Source: Kineosporia sp. A_224
GTDB taxonomy: Bacteria > Actinomycetota > Actinomycetes > Actinomycetales > Kineosporiaceae
Direction: 5' to 3'
DNA length: 64,000 bases
Assembly (NCBI RefSeq): GCF_002198655.1
Contig: NZ_MWLN01000188.1
Span: 1 to 64,000, forward strand
Shown here piece after piece: positions 1-8,178 of this stretch (position 1 is the stretch's first letter; every line of letters begins with the position of its first letter). A program made the position numbers and the translations under genes. The notes beneath the pieces were generated by a model. That model saw nothing but the letters and a program-made list of their open reading frames with translations, did no database searches and was not told the DNA's origin.

Positions 1-51
1 GAGTTACTAGCGCGTATGACCCACTTCTCGGGTCATACGCGCTAGTAACTC
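1..51. terminator. Perfect 22-bp inverted repeat (hairpin)
   Basis: Bases 1-22 (GAGTTACTAGCGCGTATGAC then CC) are exactly complementary to bases 30-51, leaving a 7-nt loop ACTTCTC. The stem contains the rare tetramer CTAG and is AT-richer than its surroundings. It lies 34 bases beyond the stop codon of the leftward gene 86-1105, so it probably terminates that transcript and, being symmetrical, also one entering from the left. There is no clear U-tract, so a regulatory or repeat role cannot be excluded. Confidence 0.7.
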
Positions 52-85
52 CGGGGAGGGCGGCTCCTGCCGAGGACCGGCACCG

Positions 86-1105
86 TCAGGACTTCGGCGG
101 CCTCGGCCGGCGTGCCGCGAACTTGCTCCAGGTCGACGCCGGGTCGCTCTGCTGCTGCTCCGGGGTCGGCTGCTCCGGGACAGCCGAGGGCCGTCGTCTG
201 GCTGTCGCCGTCCACATCACGTCGCCGGACGGCGTCCCGCCGTTGATCGTGAACCCGCCGTCCGCCACGACGGCCCACAGGCCTGGCATCGGGCCGCTCG
301 CGGCCGTGAGCTGCACGGTCGTCGTGGCGACGTCGGCGGCGTCGGCGAAGAACGCGAACCACTCGACGAACGTCGTGCCGTCGGCGCCGAGCCGGGCGGT
401 GCCGGTCGTCAGGTGCAGCGGGGTGTCGAACTCCGACGAGACGACCTCGACATTGACCGGTCCGGCACCGACCCACAGGTGGTCCGCGGTGACCTCGCCG
501 TCGACCCGCACGTTCCCCGCGAACCAGCCGGCCCACGGGTACGGCGACTGCCGGCCGTCGGCATAGAGGGCCGGCTGGGGGTGCAGGTCACGCGCCCGGG
601 TGAACGCGGCCACCCCGGCGGCGCTGCGCCCGTCGCCGACGACACCGGCGCCGCCGTCGGGGGCTGCACCCGACCCGAGCCCCCAGACGCCCGGCAGCCG
701 TGGGTTGTCGGTGTCGCCGCGGACGCCGACCGCGTGGCGGCCCTCGCCGCGGACGCCGCCGCGAGAGACCGTCGTGCCGGGGGCGGCGGCCGCGCCGTGG
801 TTGCGACCGTGGACGCCCCACTTGAGTGCGGTGTCGGTGTCACCGATGACGCCTGTCCCGCCCGACCCGACGACGCGGACGGTCGAGGCGGGGTTCGTCG
901 AGACGACCGTCGTCCGCGAGCCGCCGGAGGAGCTGCGACGCCCGAGGACGACGGGCGCACCTGCCGCGGCGGCCGCCGGTGCCGCCAGGGCTGCTCCCGC
1001 GACCCCGAGCGCTGCCGTCGCTCCGGCGACGATCGCGGTGCGGCGGCCCCGGTGGGCGCCGGCGCCGGGCTCGGGCGGTGTGCGCACGGGCTTGTCGAGA
1101 GGCAT
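86..1105 (-). CDS. Secreted protein with GVxG repeats, unknown function
   Basis: A 339-residue protein with an exported N-terminus. A basic stretch with a twin arginine (GRRTAIV, about residues 20-26) precedes a long Ala/Gly hydrophobic segment to about residue 48, so Tat or Sec export is likely. Residues about 75-165 contain recurring GVxG units (GVIG, GVHG, GVRG, GVRG, GVWG, GVVG) of the kind seen in beta-solenoid or fibre-like bacterial surface proteins. The C-terminal part, about 205-310, looks like a beta-rich domain, followed by a Pro/Gln-rich tail. The gene stands alone and reads towards the hairpin at 1-51. I do not recognise a specific family, and binding or surface roles are only inference. 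Confidence 0.7.
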   Translation of the reverse strand: MPLDKPVRTPPEPGAGAHRGRRTAIVAGATAALGVAGAALAAPAAAAAGAPVVLGRRSSSGGSRTTVVSTNPASTVRVVGSGGTGVIGDTDTALKWGVHGRNHGAAAAPGTTVSRGGVRGEGRHAVGVRGDTDNPRLPGVWGLGSGAAPDGGAGVVGDGRSAAGVAAFTRARDLHPQPALYADGRQSPYPWAGWFAGNVRVDGEVTADHLWVGAGPVNVEVVSSEFDTPLHLTTGTARLGADGTTFVEWFAFFADAADVATTTVQLTAASGPMPGLWAVVADGGFTINGGTPSGDVMWTATARRRPSAVPEQPTPEQQQSDPASTWSKFAARRPRPPKS

Positions 1106-1231
1106 CGTCGGCCTTCCTCCGGAGGACGCCCGTCACGGGCGTGCCGGCGGGGCGCCGTCGGCTGCAGAGACGGTAACCCGCCGGGCCGCCCAAGATCAGG
1201 TCGTCGGCCGGGCCGGTGACGACAGGCCGCC

Positions 1232-1894
1232 TCAGGGCAGCGGGACGACCTCGAGCGCGGCGCGCCACTGGGCCCGGGCGTCCACCGGCGCCGGCGCCGG
1301 CCGCAGCGCGGCGACGAGCGCCGCCCGCCCGGCCGCCGGGAGCACCGACGCGGCAGGTGCCGACGGGGCCGGCGCCGGCCGCACGGGCGCTCCCGATGCG
1401 TGCGTCGTCGCGGTCGCTGCGCCGGTCACGGCCGCGGCGGGGGTGCCCGACCAGGCGGCGGCGAGCCCGGCGTCGGTGTCGACGAGGTGCGCGACGACGA
1501 ACGCCAGCGCCGCTGCGTGCTTGCACCACTCGACGGCGTCGCAGCCGTAGGGGCACGTGCACGTGGCCTCGACGTCGCCCTCCGGCTGCCGGGTCAGGGA
1601 CACCGTGTACGGCGCGTCGTCCGAGCCCTGGATCGCCGCGGTCGCGCCGCGGTCCCCGACCCGGACCTCGACGACCTGGCCCGCCCGGGCGTAGGTGCGG
1701 CCGCGGGACCCGATGCCCGGCGTCGTCCGGCCCTCGCTGACGACCTCGAGCCGGGCGGCCTCCTCGCCCTGCGGCTTCCACGAGCGGGGCACCTTCACCC
1801 CGCCGGCGACGGCCCGGCGCGGCGCGGACGGGCGGTCGAAGTCGGTCCAGTCCCGGGCCCGCCCCGTGGGCCGCCCGCCCGCCACGGGGGTCAC
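1232..1894 (-). CDS. SWIM zinc-finger protein
   Basis: A 220-residue protein carrying a SWIM-type zinc finger: C112-x-C114 and C124-x-H126 in the segment CTCPYGCDAVEWCKH, the CxCx(n)CxH pattern that binds zinc and mediates DNA or protein contacts. The rest is an N-terminal region with the WTDFD and GGVKVP motifs common to these actinobacterial proteins, plus an Ala/Pro-rich C-terminus. The GTG start at 1894 overlaps the stop of the SNF2 helicase gene by 4 bases (GTGA), so the two are translationally coupled and probably act together. SWIM proteins are regularly found beside SNF2 helicases. The family assignment is strong; the biological process is unknown. Confidence 0.85.
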   Translation of the reverse strand: MTPVAGGRPTGRARDWTDFDRPSAPRRAVAGGVKVPRSWKPQGEEAARLEVVSEGRTTPGIGSRGRTYARAGQVVEVRVGDRGATAAIQGSDDAPYTVSLTRQPEGDVEATCTCPYGCDAVEWCKHAAALAFVVAHLVDTDAGLAAAWSGTPAAAVTGAATATTHASGAPVRPAPAPSAPAASVLPAAGRAALVAALRPAPAPVDARAQWRAALEVVPLP

Positions 1895-4590
1895 GAGATC
1901 ACCCGCTCGCGGACGAGCGTGACGAGCTCGGTGAGCTCGGCGTCGGTCAGCTCGGTGACCCGGGTCTCGGTCGCGCGGACGACGGACGACGCGACCGCCC
2001 GCTTGCCCGCGAGCATCGCGTCGATCCGGTCCTCGAGGGTGCCGGGGCACACGAGCGTGTGCACGAACACCTTCTGCTTCTGGCCGATCCGCCAGACCCG
2101 GTCCGACGCCTGGTCCTCGACCGCGGGGTTCCACCACCGGTCGAGGTGGACGACGTGGTTCGCGCGCACGAGCGTGAGCCCGGTTCCGCCGGCCTTGAGC
2201 GAGACGACGAGCACGGGCGGGCCGTCGTCCGCGCCGAACCGGGCGACGGTCTCGGCCCGCCGGCCCCGGTCGTCGGCCCCGGTCAGGGTGAGGACGTCGA
2301 CGTCGAGGACGCCCCGCAGGTGCGCGGCGAGGGTCGGCACGAACGAGGCGAACTGCGTGAAGACGACGACGGCCTGGCCCTCGTCGACGATCTGCCCGAC
2401 GAGCTCGACGAGCCGGTCGACCTTGCCGGACCGCCCGCCGAGCCCCGTGCGCCGCTCGGTGAGCAGCGCCGGGTGGACGAGGATCTGCTTGAGCCGGCTG
2501 ATCCCGGCGAGGACGTTGAGCCGGCGCCCGCCCCCGGACCCGTCGGCGACCTCCTCGAGCATCGCCGCGGCGGCCGCCTCGTAGGCGCCGACCTGCTCCC
2601 GGGTCAGCGCGCAGTCCTCCCGGATCACCGTGCGGGGCGGCAGGTCCGGGGCGACGCCCGGGTCGGACTTCGTCCGGCGCAGCACGAACGGGGCCGTCGC
2701 GACCCGCAGCCGGGAGAGCGCCTCGCCGTCGACGGCGGAGCGGACGAAGACCCGCTCGAAGTCCTTGCGGCGCGGCAGGATCCCGGGCGCCGCGAAGGCC
2801 ATGACCGACCAGAGCTCGCCGAGGTGGTTCTCCACCGGGGTGCCGGTCACCGCGAGCCGGTGGGTCGCCGTGAGGGCACGGGCGGCGCGAGCCGTGCGGG
2901 TGTCGGCGTTCTTCACCGCCTGGGCCTCGTCGAGGACGACCCGGTGCCACGGCTGCGCACGCAGCGTCTCGTCCCGGGCGAGCAGGCCGTACGTCGTGAG
3001 GACGAGGTCGGCACGGGCGGCGAGGTCGGCGACGTCCTCCCGGTCGGCGCCGTGGTGGACGGCGACCCGCAGGGACGGCGCGAACTGCTCGGTCTGCCGG
3101 GCCCAGGTGTCGACGAGCGTCAGCGGGCAGACGACGAGCGTCGGCCCGGCCACGGTGCCGGCCGCCCGGTGCTCCTCGACGTCCGCCAGCACCCGGGCGA
3201 TCACCTGCACCGTCTTGCCGAGACCCATGTCGTCGGCGAGGACGCCGCCCGTACCGGTCTCCTCGACCCAGGTCAGCCAGTCGAGGCCGTCGCGCTGGTA
3301 GTGCCGCAGCGTCGCGAGCAGCCCGGCGGGCGGCTCGACGCGGCGGGCGACGTGGAGCCGTTCCGGCGGCTCGACCTCGAGCCCGTCGAACACCTCGTCG
3401 GCGAGCAGGTCGGCGGCGGTCACCGGCCGCTGCAGCCGCTGGAGCAGCCGGGCGAGCCGGGCCCGCTCGCCGTCGTCGACCCGGGTCCAGCGGCCGCGGA
3501 CGGCGACGAGGTCGGACTTGCTCGCCGCGAGCGCCGCGATCTCCTCGGGGGTCAGCTCGACGCCGTCCACGCTGACGCCGACGGCGAGCCCGACACCGTC
3601 CGCGGTGAGGCCGGAGCTCACGGACGTCGTCCTGGCCCGGCTGCGGACCCGGCTGCGGCGGAGCAGGCCGGACTCCGCGACGACGTCGAACCCGGCGTCC
3701 GCGAGCGCCTGCGCGCCGTGGTCGAGGAGCGCGAGGACCTCCTCGACGTCGACCTCGACCTCGAAGGAGACGCCGGTGCCGGGGTCGCCGGCCGGCAGCG
3801 GCTCCAGCCGGCGGGCCCAGGCGGCGAGGGTGCTCTCCGGCCAGGCGGCGCGGATCGCCTCGGCCTCCGCGGCGAGCAGCGTGCGCCAGGCGGCCGGGGT
3901 CGTGCCGAAGTCGGCCGGGCCCGCTCCGGCGAGGGGGCGGCGGGTGGTGTCCTCGCTGACGCCGACGACGAGGGGGACGAGCCGCCACGGCGCGGCGGCG
4001 GCCGGCCCGGCCGCGGGGTCGTCCACGGGCGGCGCGTCGAGCCGGAAGGCGAGCCGGGCGTCGGCCGCCCGACGGGCCGCGACCCGGCGCGCCCAGCGCC
4101 GCAGGACCGGGGACCGCCGCCCGGACGGGCGGGCCGAGACCTCGTCGGGGTGGTCCTCGACCGGGCCGGCGAGCACCGCGACGAGGTCGCCCGCGAGATC
4201 GTCGACGAGCGCCCGGCCGGCCTCACGCCCGCCGCCGAGGGCCGGCAGCGCCGCCGTCCTGGCGTCCGCCCAGGCCCGCGCGCCCTCCGGCCCGGGCGCC
4301 GGCCGCCAGCGCCACCCGGCGCCGTCCGGGGCGGGGACGAGCGGGCCGGACGCCGCCTCCTGGGCGGCGACGCAGAGCAGCGCGAGCGCGAGGAACCCGT
4401 CACCGGGCTCGGCGCCGGCCTCGAGGGCGTCGGCGACCCGTCCGGGCAGCGCGGCGTCGACCCGCAAGGGCCAGGCCTTGCCCGCGCGGAGCGCCGCACC
4501 GTCCCGGACCGCGCGCGGCACGGGCTCGACCCCGGGCACCGGCGCGGTCGCCCACAGCCCCTCGTCGTCGAGGACGACGTCCGTCAGCAC
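1891..4590 (-). CDS. SNF2/SWI2-family ATP-dependent DNA helicase-like protein
   Basis: An 899-residue superfamily 2 ATPase. The first 400 or so residues form the SNF2-helicase-associated N-terminal region. The motor follows: Walker A (GGVLADDMGLGKT, near residue 453), the DEAQ box (VLDEAQ, near 553), the TGTPVEN motif, and helicase C with VFTQFASF (near 743) and QASDRVWRIGQ (near 830). Such proteins translocate on duplex DNA and remodel protein-DNA complexes rather than unwind DNA. I chose the GTG at 4590 because it begins the conserved N-terminus and leaves a 63-bp divergent promoter gap to the endonuclease V gene. The downstream SWIM gene overlaps by 4 bp, indicating an operon. Confidence 0.9.
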   Translation of the reverse strand: MLTDVVLDDEGLWATAPVPGVEPVPRAVRDGAALRAGKAWPLRVDAALPGRVADALEAGAEPGDGFLALALLCVAAQEAASGPLVPAPDGAGWRWRPAPGPEGARAWADARTAALPALGGGREAGRALVDDLAGDLVAVLAGPVEDHPDEVSARPSGRRSPVLRRWARRVAARRAADARLAFRLDAPPVDDPAAGPAAAAPWRLVPLVVGVSEDTTRRPLAGAGPADFGTTPAAWRTLLAAEAEAIRAAWPESTLAAWARRLEPLPAGDPGTGVSFEVEVDVEEVLALLDHGAQALADAGFDVVAESGLLRRSRVRSRARTTSVSSGLTADGVGLAVGVSVDGVELTPEEIAALAASKSDLVAVRGRWTRVDDGERARLARLLQRLQRPVTAADLLADEVFDGLEVEPPERLHVARRVEPPAGLLATLRHYQRDGLDWLTWVEETGTGGVLADDMGLGKTVQVIARVLADVEEHRAAGTVAGPTLVVCPLTLVDTWARQTEQFAPSLRVAVHHGADREDVADLAARADLVLTTYGLLARDETLRAQPWHRVVLDEAQAVKNADTRTARAARALTATHRLAVTGTPVENHLGELWSVMAFAAPGILPRRKDFERVFVRSAVDGEALSRLRVATAPFVLRRTKSDPGVAPDLPPRTVIREDCALTREQVGAYEAAAAAMLEEVADGSGGGRRLNVLAGISRLKQILVHPALLTERRTGLGGRSGKVDRLVELVGQIVDEGQAVVVFTQFASFVPTLAAHLRGVLDVDVLTLTGADDRGRRAETVARFGADDGPPVLVVSLKAGGTGLTLVRANHVVHLDRWWNPAVEDQASDRVWRIGQKQKVFVHTLVCPGTLEDRIDAMLAGKRAVASSVVRATETRVTELTDAELTELVTLVRERVIS

Positions 4591-4653
4591 ACGGGCATTC
4601 TGCCCGGTCGGTCCGACACCGGCCGCCCGGTGCGAGGATCGGCCCGCGGATAC

Positions 4654-5226
4654 ATGGCAGGGGCGGCGCGGGGACCGGAGGTCGCGGTGGCACGGTACGG
4701 CGCGGTCGACGTCCACTACCCGGCCCGCGGCGGTGCGGCCGCCGCCCTCGTCGTCGCGGACGACCCGGCCTTCGGCCACGTCGTCGAGGAGCGGACCGCG
4801 GTGCTCACGGACGTCGCGCCGTACCGGCCGGGCGCGCTGTACCTGCGCGAGCTGCCGGCCGTCCTCGCGGTGCTCGCGACGACCGCCCCCGTCGACCTGC
4901 TCGTCGTCGACGGCTACGTGACCCTCGACCCCGAGGGCACGCCGGGCCTGGGCGCCCGCGCGCACGTCGAGCTCGGGGTCCCCGTGGTGGGGGTCGCCAA
5001 GACCGCGTACCGGTCGGCGACCCACGCGGTGCCCGTGCTCCGGGGCGCGGCGTCGCGGCCGCTGCTCGTCACGGCCGCCGGGATGAGCGGCGCGGCGGCC
5101 GCCGACCTCGTGCGCGCGATGGCCGGGCCGTACCGGCTGCCGACGGCGCTGCAGCGGGTCGACCGGCTGTGCCGGGAGGCCGGGGGAGGCGCGGACCCGG
5201 TGACCGACGTCGCGCCCGGGTGTTGA
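4654..5226 (+). CDS. nfi: Endonuclease V family protein
   Basis: A 190-residue protein of the endonuclease V (deoxyinosine 3' endonuclease) family, which cuts one strand of DNA near hypoxanthine left by adenine deamination. The catalytic metal ligands are recognisable: D19 (AVDVHYP), E66 (YLRELPA) and D86 (LLVVDGYV), followed by the conserved GLGARAHVEL-GVPVVGVAK segment with K116. It is shorter than E. coli Nfi (about 223 residues), lacking C-terminal sequence. The ATG at 4654 opens the reading frame just after the divergent promoter gap with the SNF2 gene, and the two DNA-maintenance genes may share that region. The symbol is by family, as activity in these shorter actinobacterial forms is less studied. 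Confidence 0.82.
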   Translation: MAGAARGPEVAVARYGAVDVHYPARGGAAAALVVADDPAFGHVVEERTAVLTDVAPYRPGALYLRELPAVLAVLATTAPVDLLVVDGYVTLDPEGTPGLGARAHVELGVPVVGVAKTAYRSATHAVPVLRGAASRPLLVTAAGMSGAAAADLVRAMAGPYRLPTALQRVDRLCREAGGGADPVTDVAPGC

Positions 5227-5261
5227 CTGGTCCGCACGGATGCCGGCGACCGGGGAGAGCG

Positions 5262-5864
5262 ATGGGCTACCTGCGACAGATCGACGAGTCCGAGGCGACG
5301 GGCGAGGCCGCCGACCTCTACGCGGCCGACCGGGCCGAAGCCGGCCACGTCGCCAACTACACCAGGACGTTCGCTCCGCGCCCTGCGGCGTACCGGGCGT
5401 GGGAGGCGCTCGTCGGCGCGGTCCGGGCGCCGATGACGCTGCGGCGCTACGAGGTCGTCACGCTCGCGGCCGCCCGGGCGCTGCGGTCGAGCTACTGCAG
5501 CCTCGCCCACGGCGCCGTCGTCTCCGAGCGGCTCGGGGCCCCGGAGGTGGTCGCGGCGGTGTTCGAGGGCCCGGACGGCACCGACGGGTCCGCGCTGGAC
5601 GCCGCCGAGCAGGAGGTCGTGCGCTTCGCCGCCAAGGTCGCCCGTTCGGCACCGGACATCACTGCCGACGACGTGGACCGGCTGCGCGCGCAGGGGCTGA
5701 GCGACGAGGACGTGCTCGACGTCGTCCTGGCGGCCGCGGCCCGGTGCTTCTTCAGCACGGTGCTCGACGCCACCGGCACGCTGCCGGACGCCGCGCTGCG
5801 CGAACGCCTCGACCCGGCCCTGCGCGACATGCTCGTCGTCGGGCGGCCGATCGACGAGGAGTGA
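5262..5864 (+). CDS. AhpD/carboxymuconolactone decarboxylase-family protein
   Basis: A 200-residue all-alpha protein of the AhpD-like superfamily, often annotated as peroxidase-related. The active-site helix reads SSYCSLAHG, with C79 and H83. The second cysteine of the usual CxxC pair is absent, so it may be a single-cysteine alkylhydroperoxidase-like enzyme rather than a classic AhpD. The ATG at 5262 has GGGGAGAG just upstream and starts the typical MGYLRQID sequence. It lies 35 bases after the endonuclease V stop in the same direction and may be cotranscribed. Substrate unknown. Confidence 0.8.
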   Translation: MGYLRQIDESEATGEAADLYAADRAEAGHVANYTRTFAPRPAAYRAWEALVGAVRAPMTLRRYEVVTLAAARALRSSYCSLAHGAVVSERLGAPEVVAAVFEGPDGTDGSALDAAEQEVVRFAAKVARSAPDITADDVDRLRAQGLSDEDVLDVVLAAAARCFFSTVLDATGTLPDAALRERLDPALRDMLVVGRPIDEE

Positions 5865-5878
5865 CGGCGCGCTGCGGC

Positions 5879-7102
5879 TCAGGCAGCGGCGCCGCGGAGC
5901 CGGCGCACCCGCCGGACGCCCCGCCGGCGCTGCAGCGGCAGTGGCACCGGCTGCGGCACCTGCGGCCCGGCCACCGGGGCGACCAGCCCCAGGAGCAGCC
6001 CCGCCACCACCGCGCTCGCGCCGGGGGCCGCCAGCCGGGTCTGCGCGTGCCGCATCCGCTGCGCCGCCGCCTCCTCGTCGAGCAGCCGGACGGCGGCCGC
6101 CGCGGCGTCCTTCGGAGTCGGTGCCTCGACCGCGGCACCCGCCGTCACGACGTGGTCGACGTTGCCCTCCTCCTGACCGGGCAGGCGGTGGAACACGACG
6201 GTCGGCACCCGGACCGCTGCCGCCTCGAGCAGCGTGGCGGGGCCGGCCTTGGTGAGGACGACGTCCGCCGCGCGCAGCAGCCCGACGAGGTCGGGGGCGA
6301 GCCCGATCACCCGCACCTCGTTGCGCCAGCGACCGGCGGCGAGCCGGGCGGCGAGGCCCCGGTTGCGACCGCAGACGGCGAGGACGACGAGCCCGGTCGC
6401 GGCGGCGTCGAGCGCCGCGACGACCTGGGCGATCGGCCCGACCCCCTCGGCGCCGCCGACGACGAGGACGACCCGGGCGTCGTCCGCCACCCCGAGCACC
6501 GCCCGGGCCTCCCGCCGCGAGGACGTGCCGCCGTCCGGCCCGAAGTACGACTCGGCGACCGGGTAGGGCGCGGTCCGCAGCCGCTCGGCCGGCATCCCCG
6601 AGCCGAGCGCCAGCCGGGCCGCCCCGGCCGTCGGGACGACGCACAGGTCCGCGTCCGCACAGAACCACAGCGGCGACATGGTGACGAGGTCCGTGACCAC
6701 TGTCGCGAACCGGGCACCGGCCGGGCCCTCGCGGCGCAGCGCGGCGACGACGGGGCCGTTGAGCGCCGGGTGCACCGAGACGTAGAGGTCGGCCGGGTGG
6801 TCGGTGAACAGGGCCGCGGACCGGCGCCGGCACAGCCGGCCGGTCACCGCGTCCACGAGCCGGCTGCGCCGGGGGCCGGCGACGAGCAGGTACCACGCGA
6901 ACCACAGCGCGGGGGAGCGGGAGACCCTGGAGTACATCGCGGGCAGCATCCGGACGGCCCGCGAGGAGTACCGCCCGACGGCGTCGACGAGCTGCACCTC
7001 CACCGCACCGCCGCCGGTCCGGACGAGGCCCTCCTCGAGCGCGCGGGCGGCGCTCAGGTGGCCCCCGCCGGAGGTGGAGTAGAGGACGACGACGCGTGCC
7101 AC
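5879..7102 (-). CDS. MGDG-synthase-like GT28 glycosyltransferase
   Basis: A 407-residue GT-B glycosyltransferase. The N-terminus (VVLYSTSGGGHLSAARALEEG) is the GGGH-type acceptor-binding loop of monogalactosyldiacylglycerol synthase/MurG-like enzymes. The C-terminal half has the nucleotide-sugar binding pattern: VVLVVGGAEGVGPI near 215-228 and TKAGPATLLEAAA near 290, then a conserved HRLPGQEEGN. Such enzymes transfer a hexose from UDP-sugar to diacylglycerol or a related lipid at the inner membrane face. The last 40 residues are Arg/Pro-rich and poorly conserved. It is convergent with the AhpD-like gene (15-bp gap). The exact sugar and acceptor cannot be told from sequence. Confidence 0.82.
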   Translation of the reverse strand: MARVVVLYSTSGGGHLSAARALEEGLVRTGGGAVEVQLVDAVGRYSSRAVRMLPAMYSRVSRSPALWFAWYLLVAGPRRSRLVDAVTGRLCRRRSAALFTDHPADLYVSVHPALNGPVVAALRREGPAGARFATVVTDLVTMSPLWFCADADLCVVPTAGAARLALGSGMPAERLRTAPYPVAESYFGPDGGTSSRREARAVLGVADDARVVLVVGGAEGVGPIAQVVAALDAAATGLVVLAVCGRNRGLAARLAAGRWRNEVRVIGLAPDLVGLLRAADVVLTKAGPATLLEAAAVRVPTVVFHRLPGQEEGNVDHVVTAGAAVEAPTPKDAAAAAVRLLDEEAAAQRMRHAQTRLAAPGASAVVAGLLLGLVAPVAGPQVPQPVPLPLQRRRGVRRVRRLRGAAA

Positions 7103-7310
7103 GGCTGCTCCCCGTTCCTGGTGGCGGCCGGACCCGGCCGCCGGACGCGGCCAGGCTAGGCAGCCGGCGGCGCCGGATCGACGGCCGGAGGCGTTGCGGC
7201 ACAGCCTTTCCCGTGATCGTCACGTGCTCTTGGTGCCGGGGTCATCGGGCCGCCGCGCCGTTCACCTGCGGTTCAGTGCGCGGCACCCCGGCGCCGGTGG
7301 CGGGCCAGGG

Positions 7311-7700
7311 TCAGGCCGCGACCCAGGCGGCGACGAGGACGGCCACCCCGGCCGCCTTCGTCTCGACGTCCGCGAGGTCGGTGAGCGTCACGACGCCACG
7401 GTCGGGGGCGGCCCAGACCACGAGGCCGGTCGGGTCGGTGAACGAGAAGCCGTCCTCACGGACCGCCGCGCCCCGGTGCAGCACGAGCTGGAGCCGGTCG
7501 CCGGGGTGCAGCCGGAACGTCACCCGGTCGACCCCGTCGACCGCGTAGCTCGGGGCGTTCCACTTCACGTGCTCGGTGGCGCCGGGCAGGGCCGCGCGGA
7601 CGACGGCCCGCAGGCGGAGCACGGCCTCCCGGTGCGCGTGCGTCAGGACGTCGAGGTACTCCTCGACGGTCTGGGACGGCGTGCTGGCGGACTTCGCCAT
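7311..7700 (-). CDS. DUF1801 (YdhG-like) domain protein
   Basis: A 129-residue protein of the DUF1801/YdhG family, small alpha-beta proteins seen as single-domain units. Recognisable features are TVEEYLDVL near the N-terminus, the GATEHVKWNAPSY segment near 43-55 and the C-terminal DxxDVETKAAGV stretch. The ATG at 7700 follows a GAGGGCACG ribosome-binding region. The gene is divergent from the MazG-like gene at 7771 with a 70-bp shared promoter gap. No molecular role is established for the family. Confidence 0.8.
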   Translation of the reverse strand: MAKSASTPSQTVEEYLDVLTHAHREAVLRLRAVVRAALPGATEHVKWNAPSYAVDGVDRVTFRLHPGDRLQLVLHRGAAVREDGFSFTDPTGLVVWAAPDRGVVTLTDLADVETKAAGVAVLVAAWVAA

Positions 7701-7770
7701 CGTGCCCTCGCTCTCGTCGGCCGGTACCGGGGGCCTAGCCTGCCGTGCCGGGACGACGAAGGGGACGGTC

Positions 7771-8160
7771 ATGGGCGAGGTCGACGCAGCGACCGGGGGC
7801 GGGCGCACGGACGGGCCTGCGGACGGGCCGGACGTCGCGCAGGTGCTCGCGGCCCTGAGCCGCTGGATCGACGAGCACCCCGCGAACGCCGCGCGCGACC
7901 GCGAGGCCGCCCTGTGGGGCCGGCTCTCGAAGGTCACCGAGGAGGCCGGCGAGGTCGTCGCGGCGCTCATCGCCGTCACCGGCCAGAACCCGCGCAAGCC
8001 GGCGAGCGGCTCGATGGCGGACGTCGAGTCCGAGCTGCTGGACGTCGCCGTGACGGCGCTCGCCGCGGTCGAGCACCTGCGGGGCAACGACGGCAGCTCG
8101 ACGGCCGCGCTCGCGGCGCACGTCCGGGCGCTCGCCGTCCGGGCCGGCCTGACGGCCTGA
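7771..8160 (+). CDS. MazG-like nucleotide pyrophosphohydrolase domain protein
   Basis: A 129-residue all-alpha NTP pyrophosphohydrolase of the MazG-like type. The metal-binding pattern is visible: KVTEEAGEVVAAL (E57, E58, E61) on one helix and DVESELLDVAV (E88, D91) on the next. MazG-like enzymes hydrolyse NTPs or dNTPs to NMP and pyrophosphate, usually to sanitise non-canonical nucleotides. The first 20 or so residues are a Gly/Asp-rich extension. It faces away from the DUF1801 gene and is convergent with the dehydratase gene (18-bp gap). Confidence 0.82.
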   Translation: MGEVDAATGGGRTDGPADGPDVAQVLAALSRWIDEHPANAARDREAALWGRLSKVTEEAGEVVAALIAVTGQNPRKPASGSMADVESELLDVAVTALAAVEHLRGNDGSSTAALAAHVRALAVRAGLTA

Positions 8161-8178
8161 CCGGCTGAGCCGCCCCGG

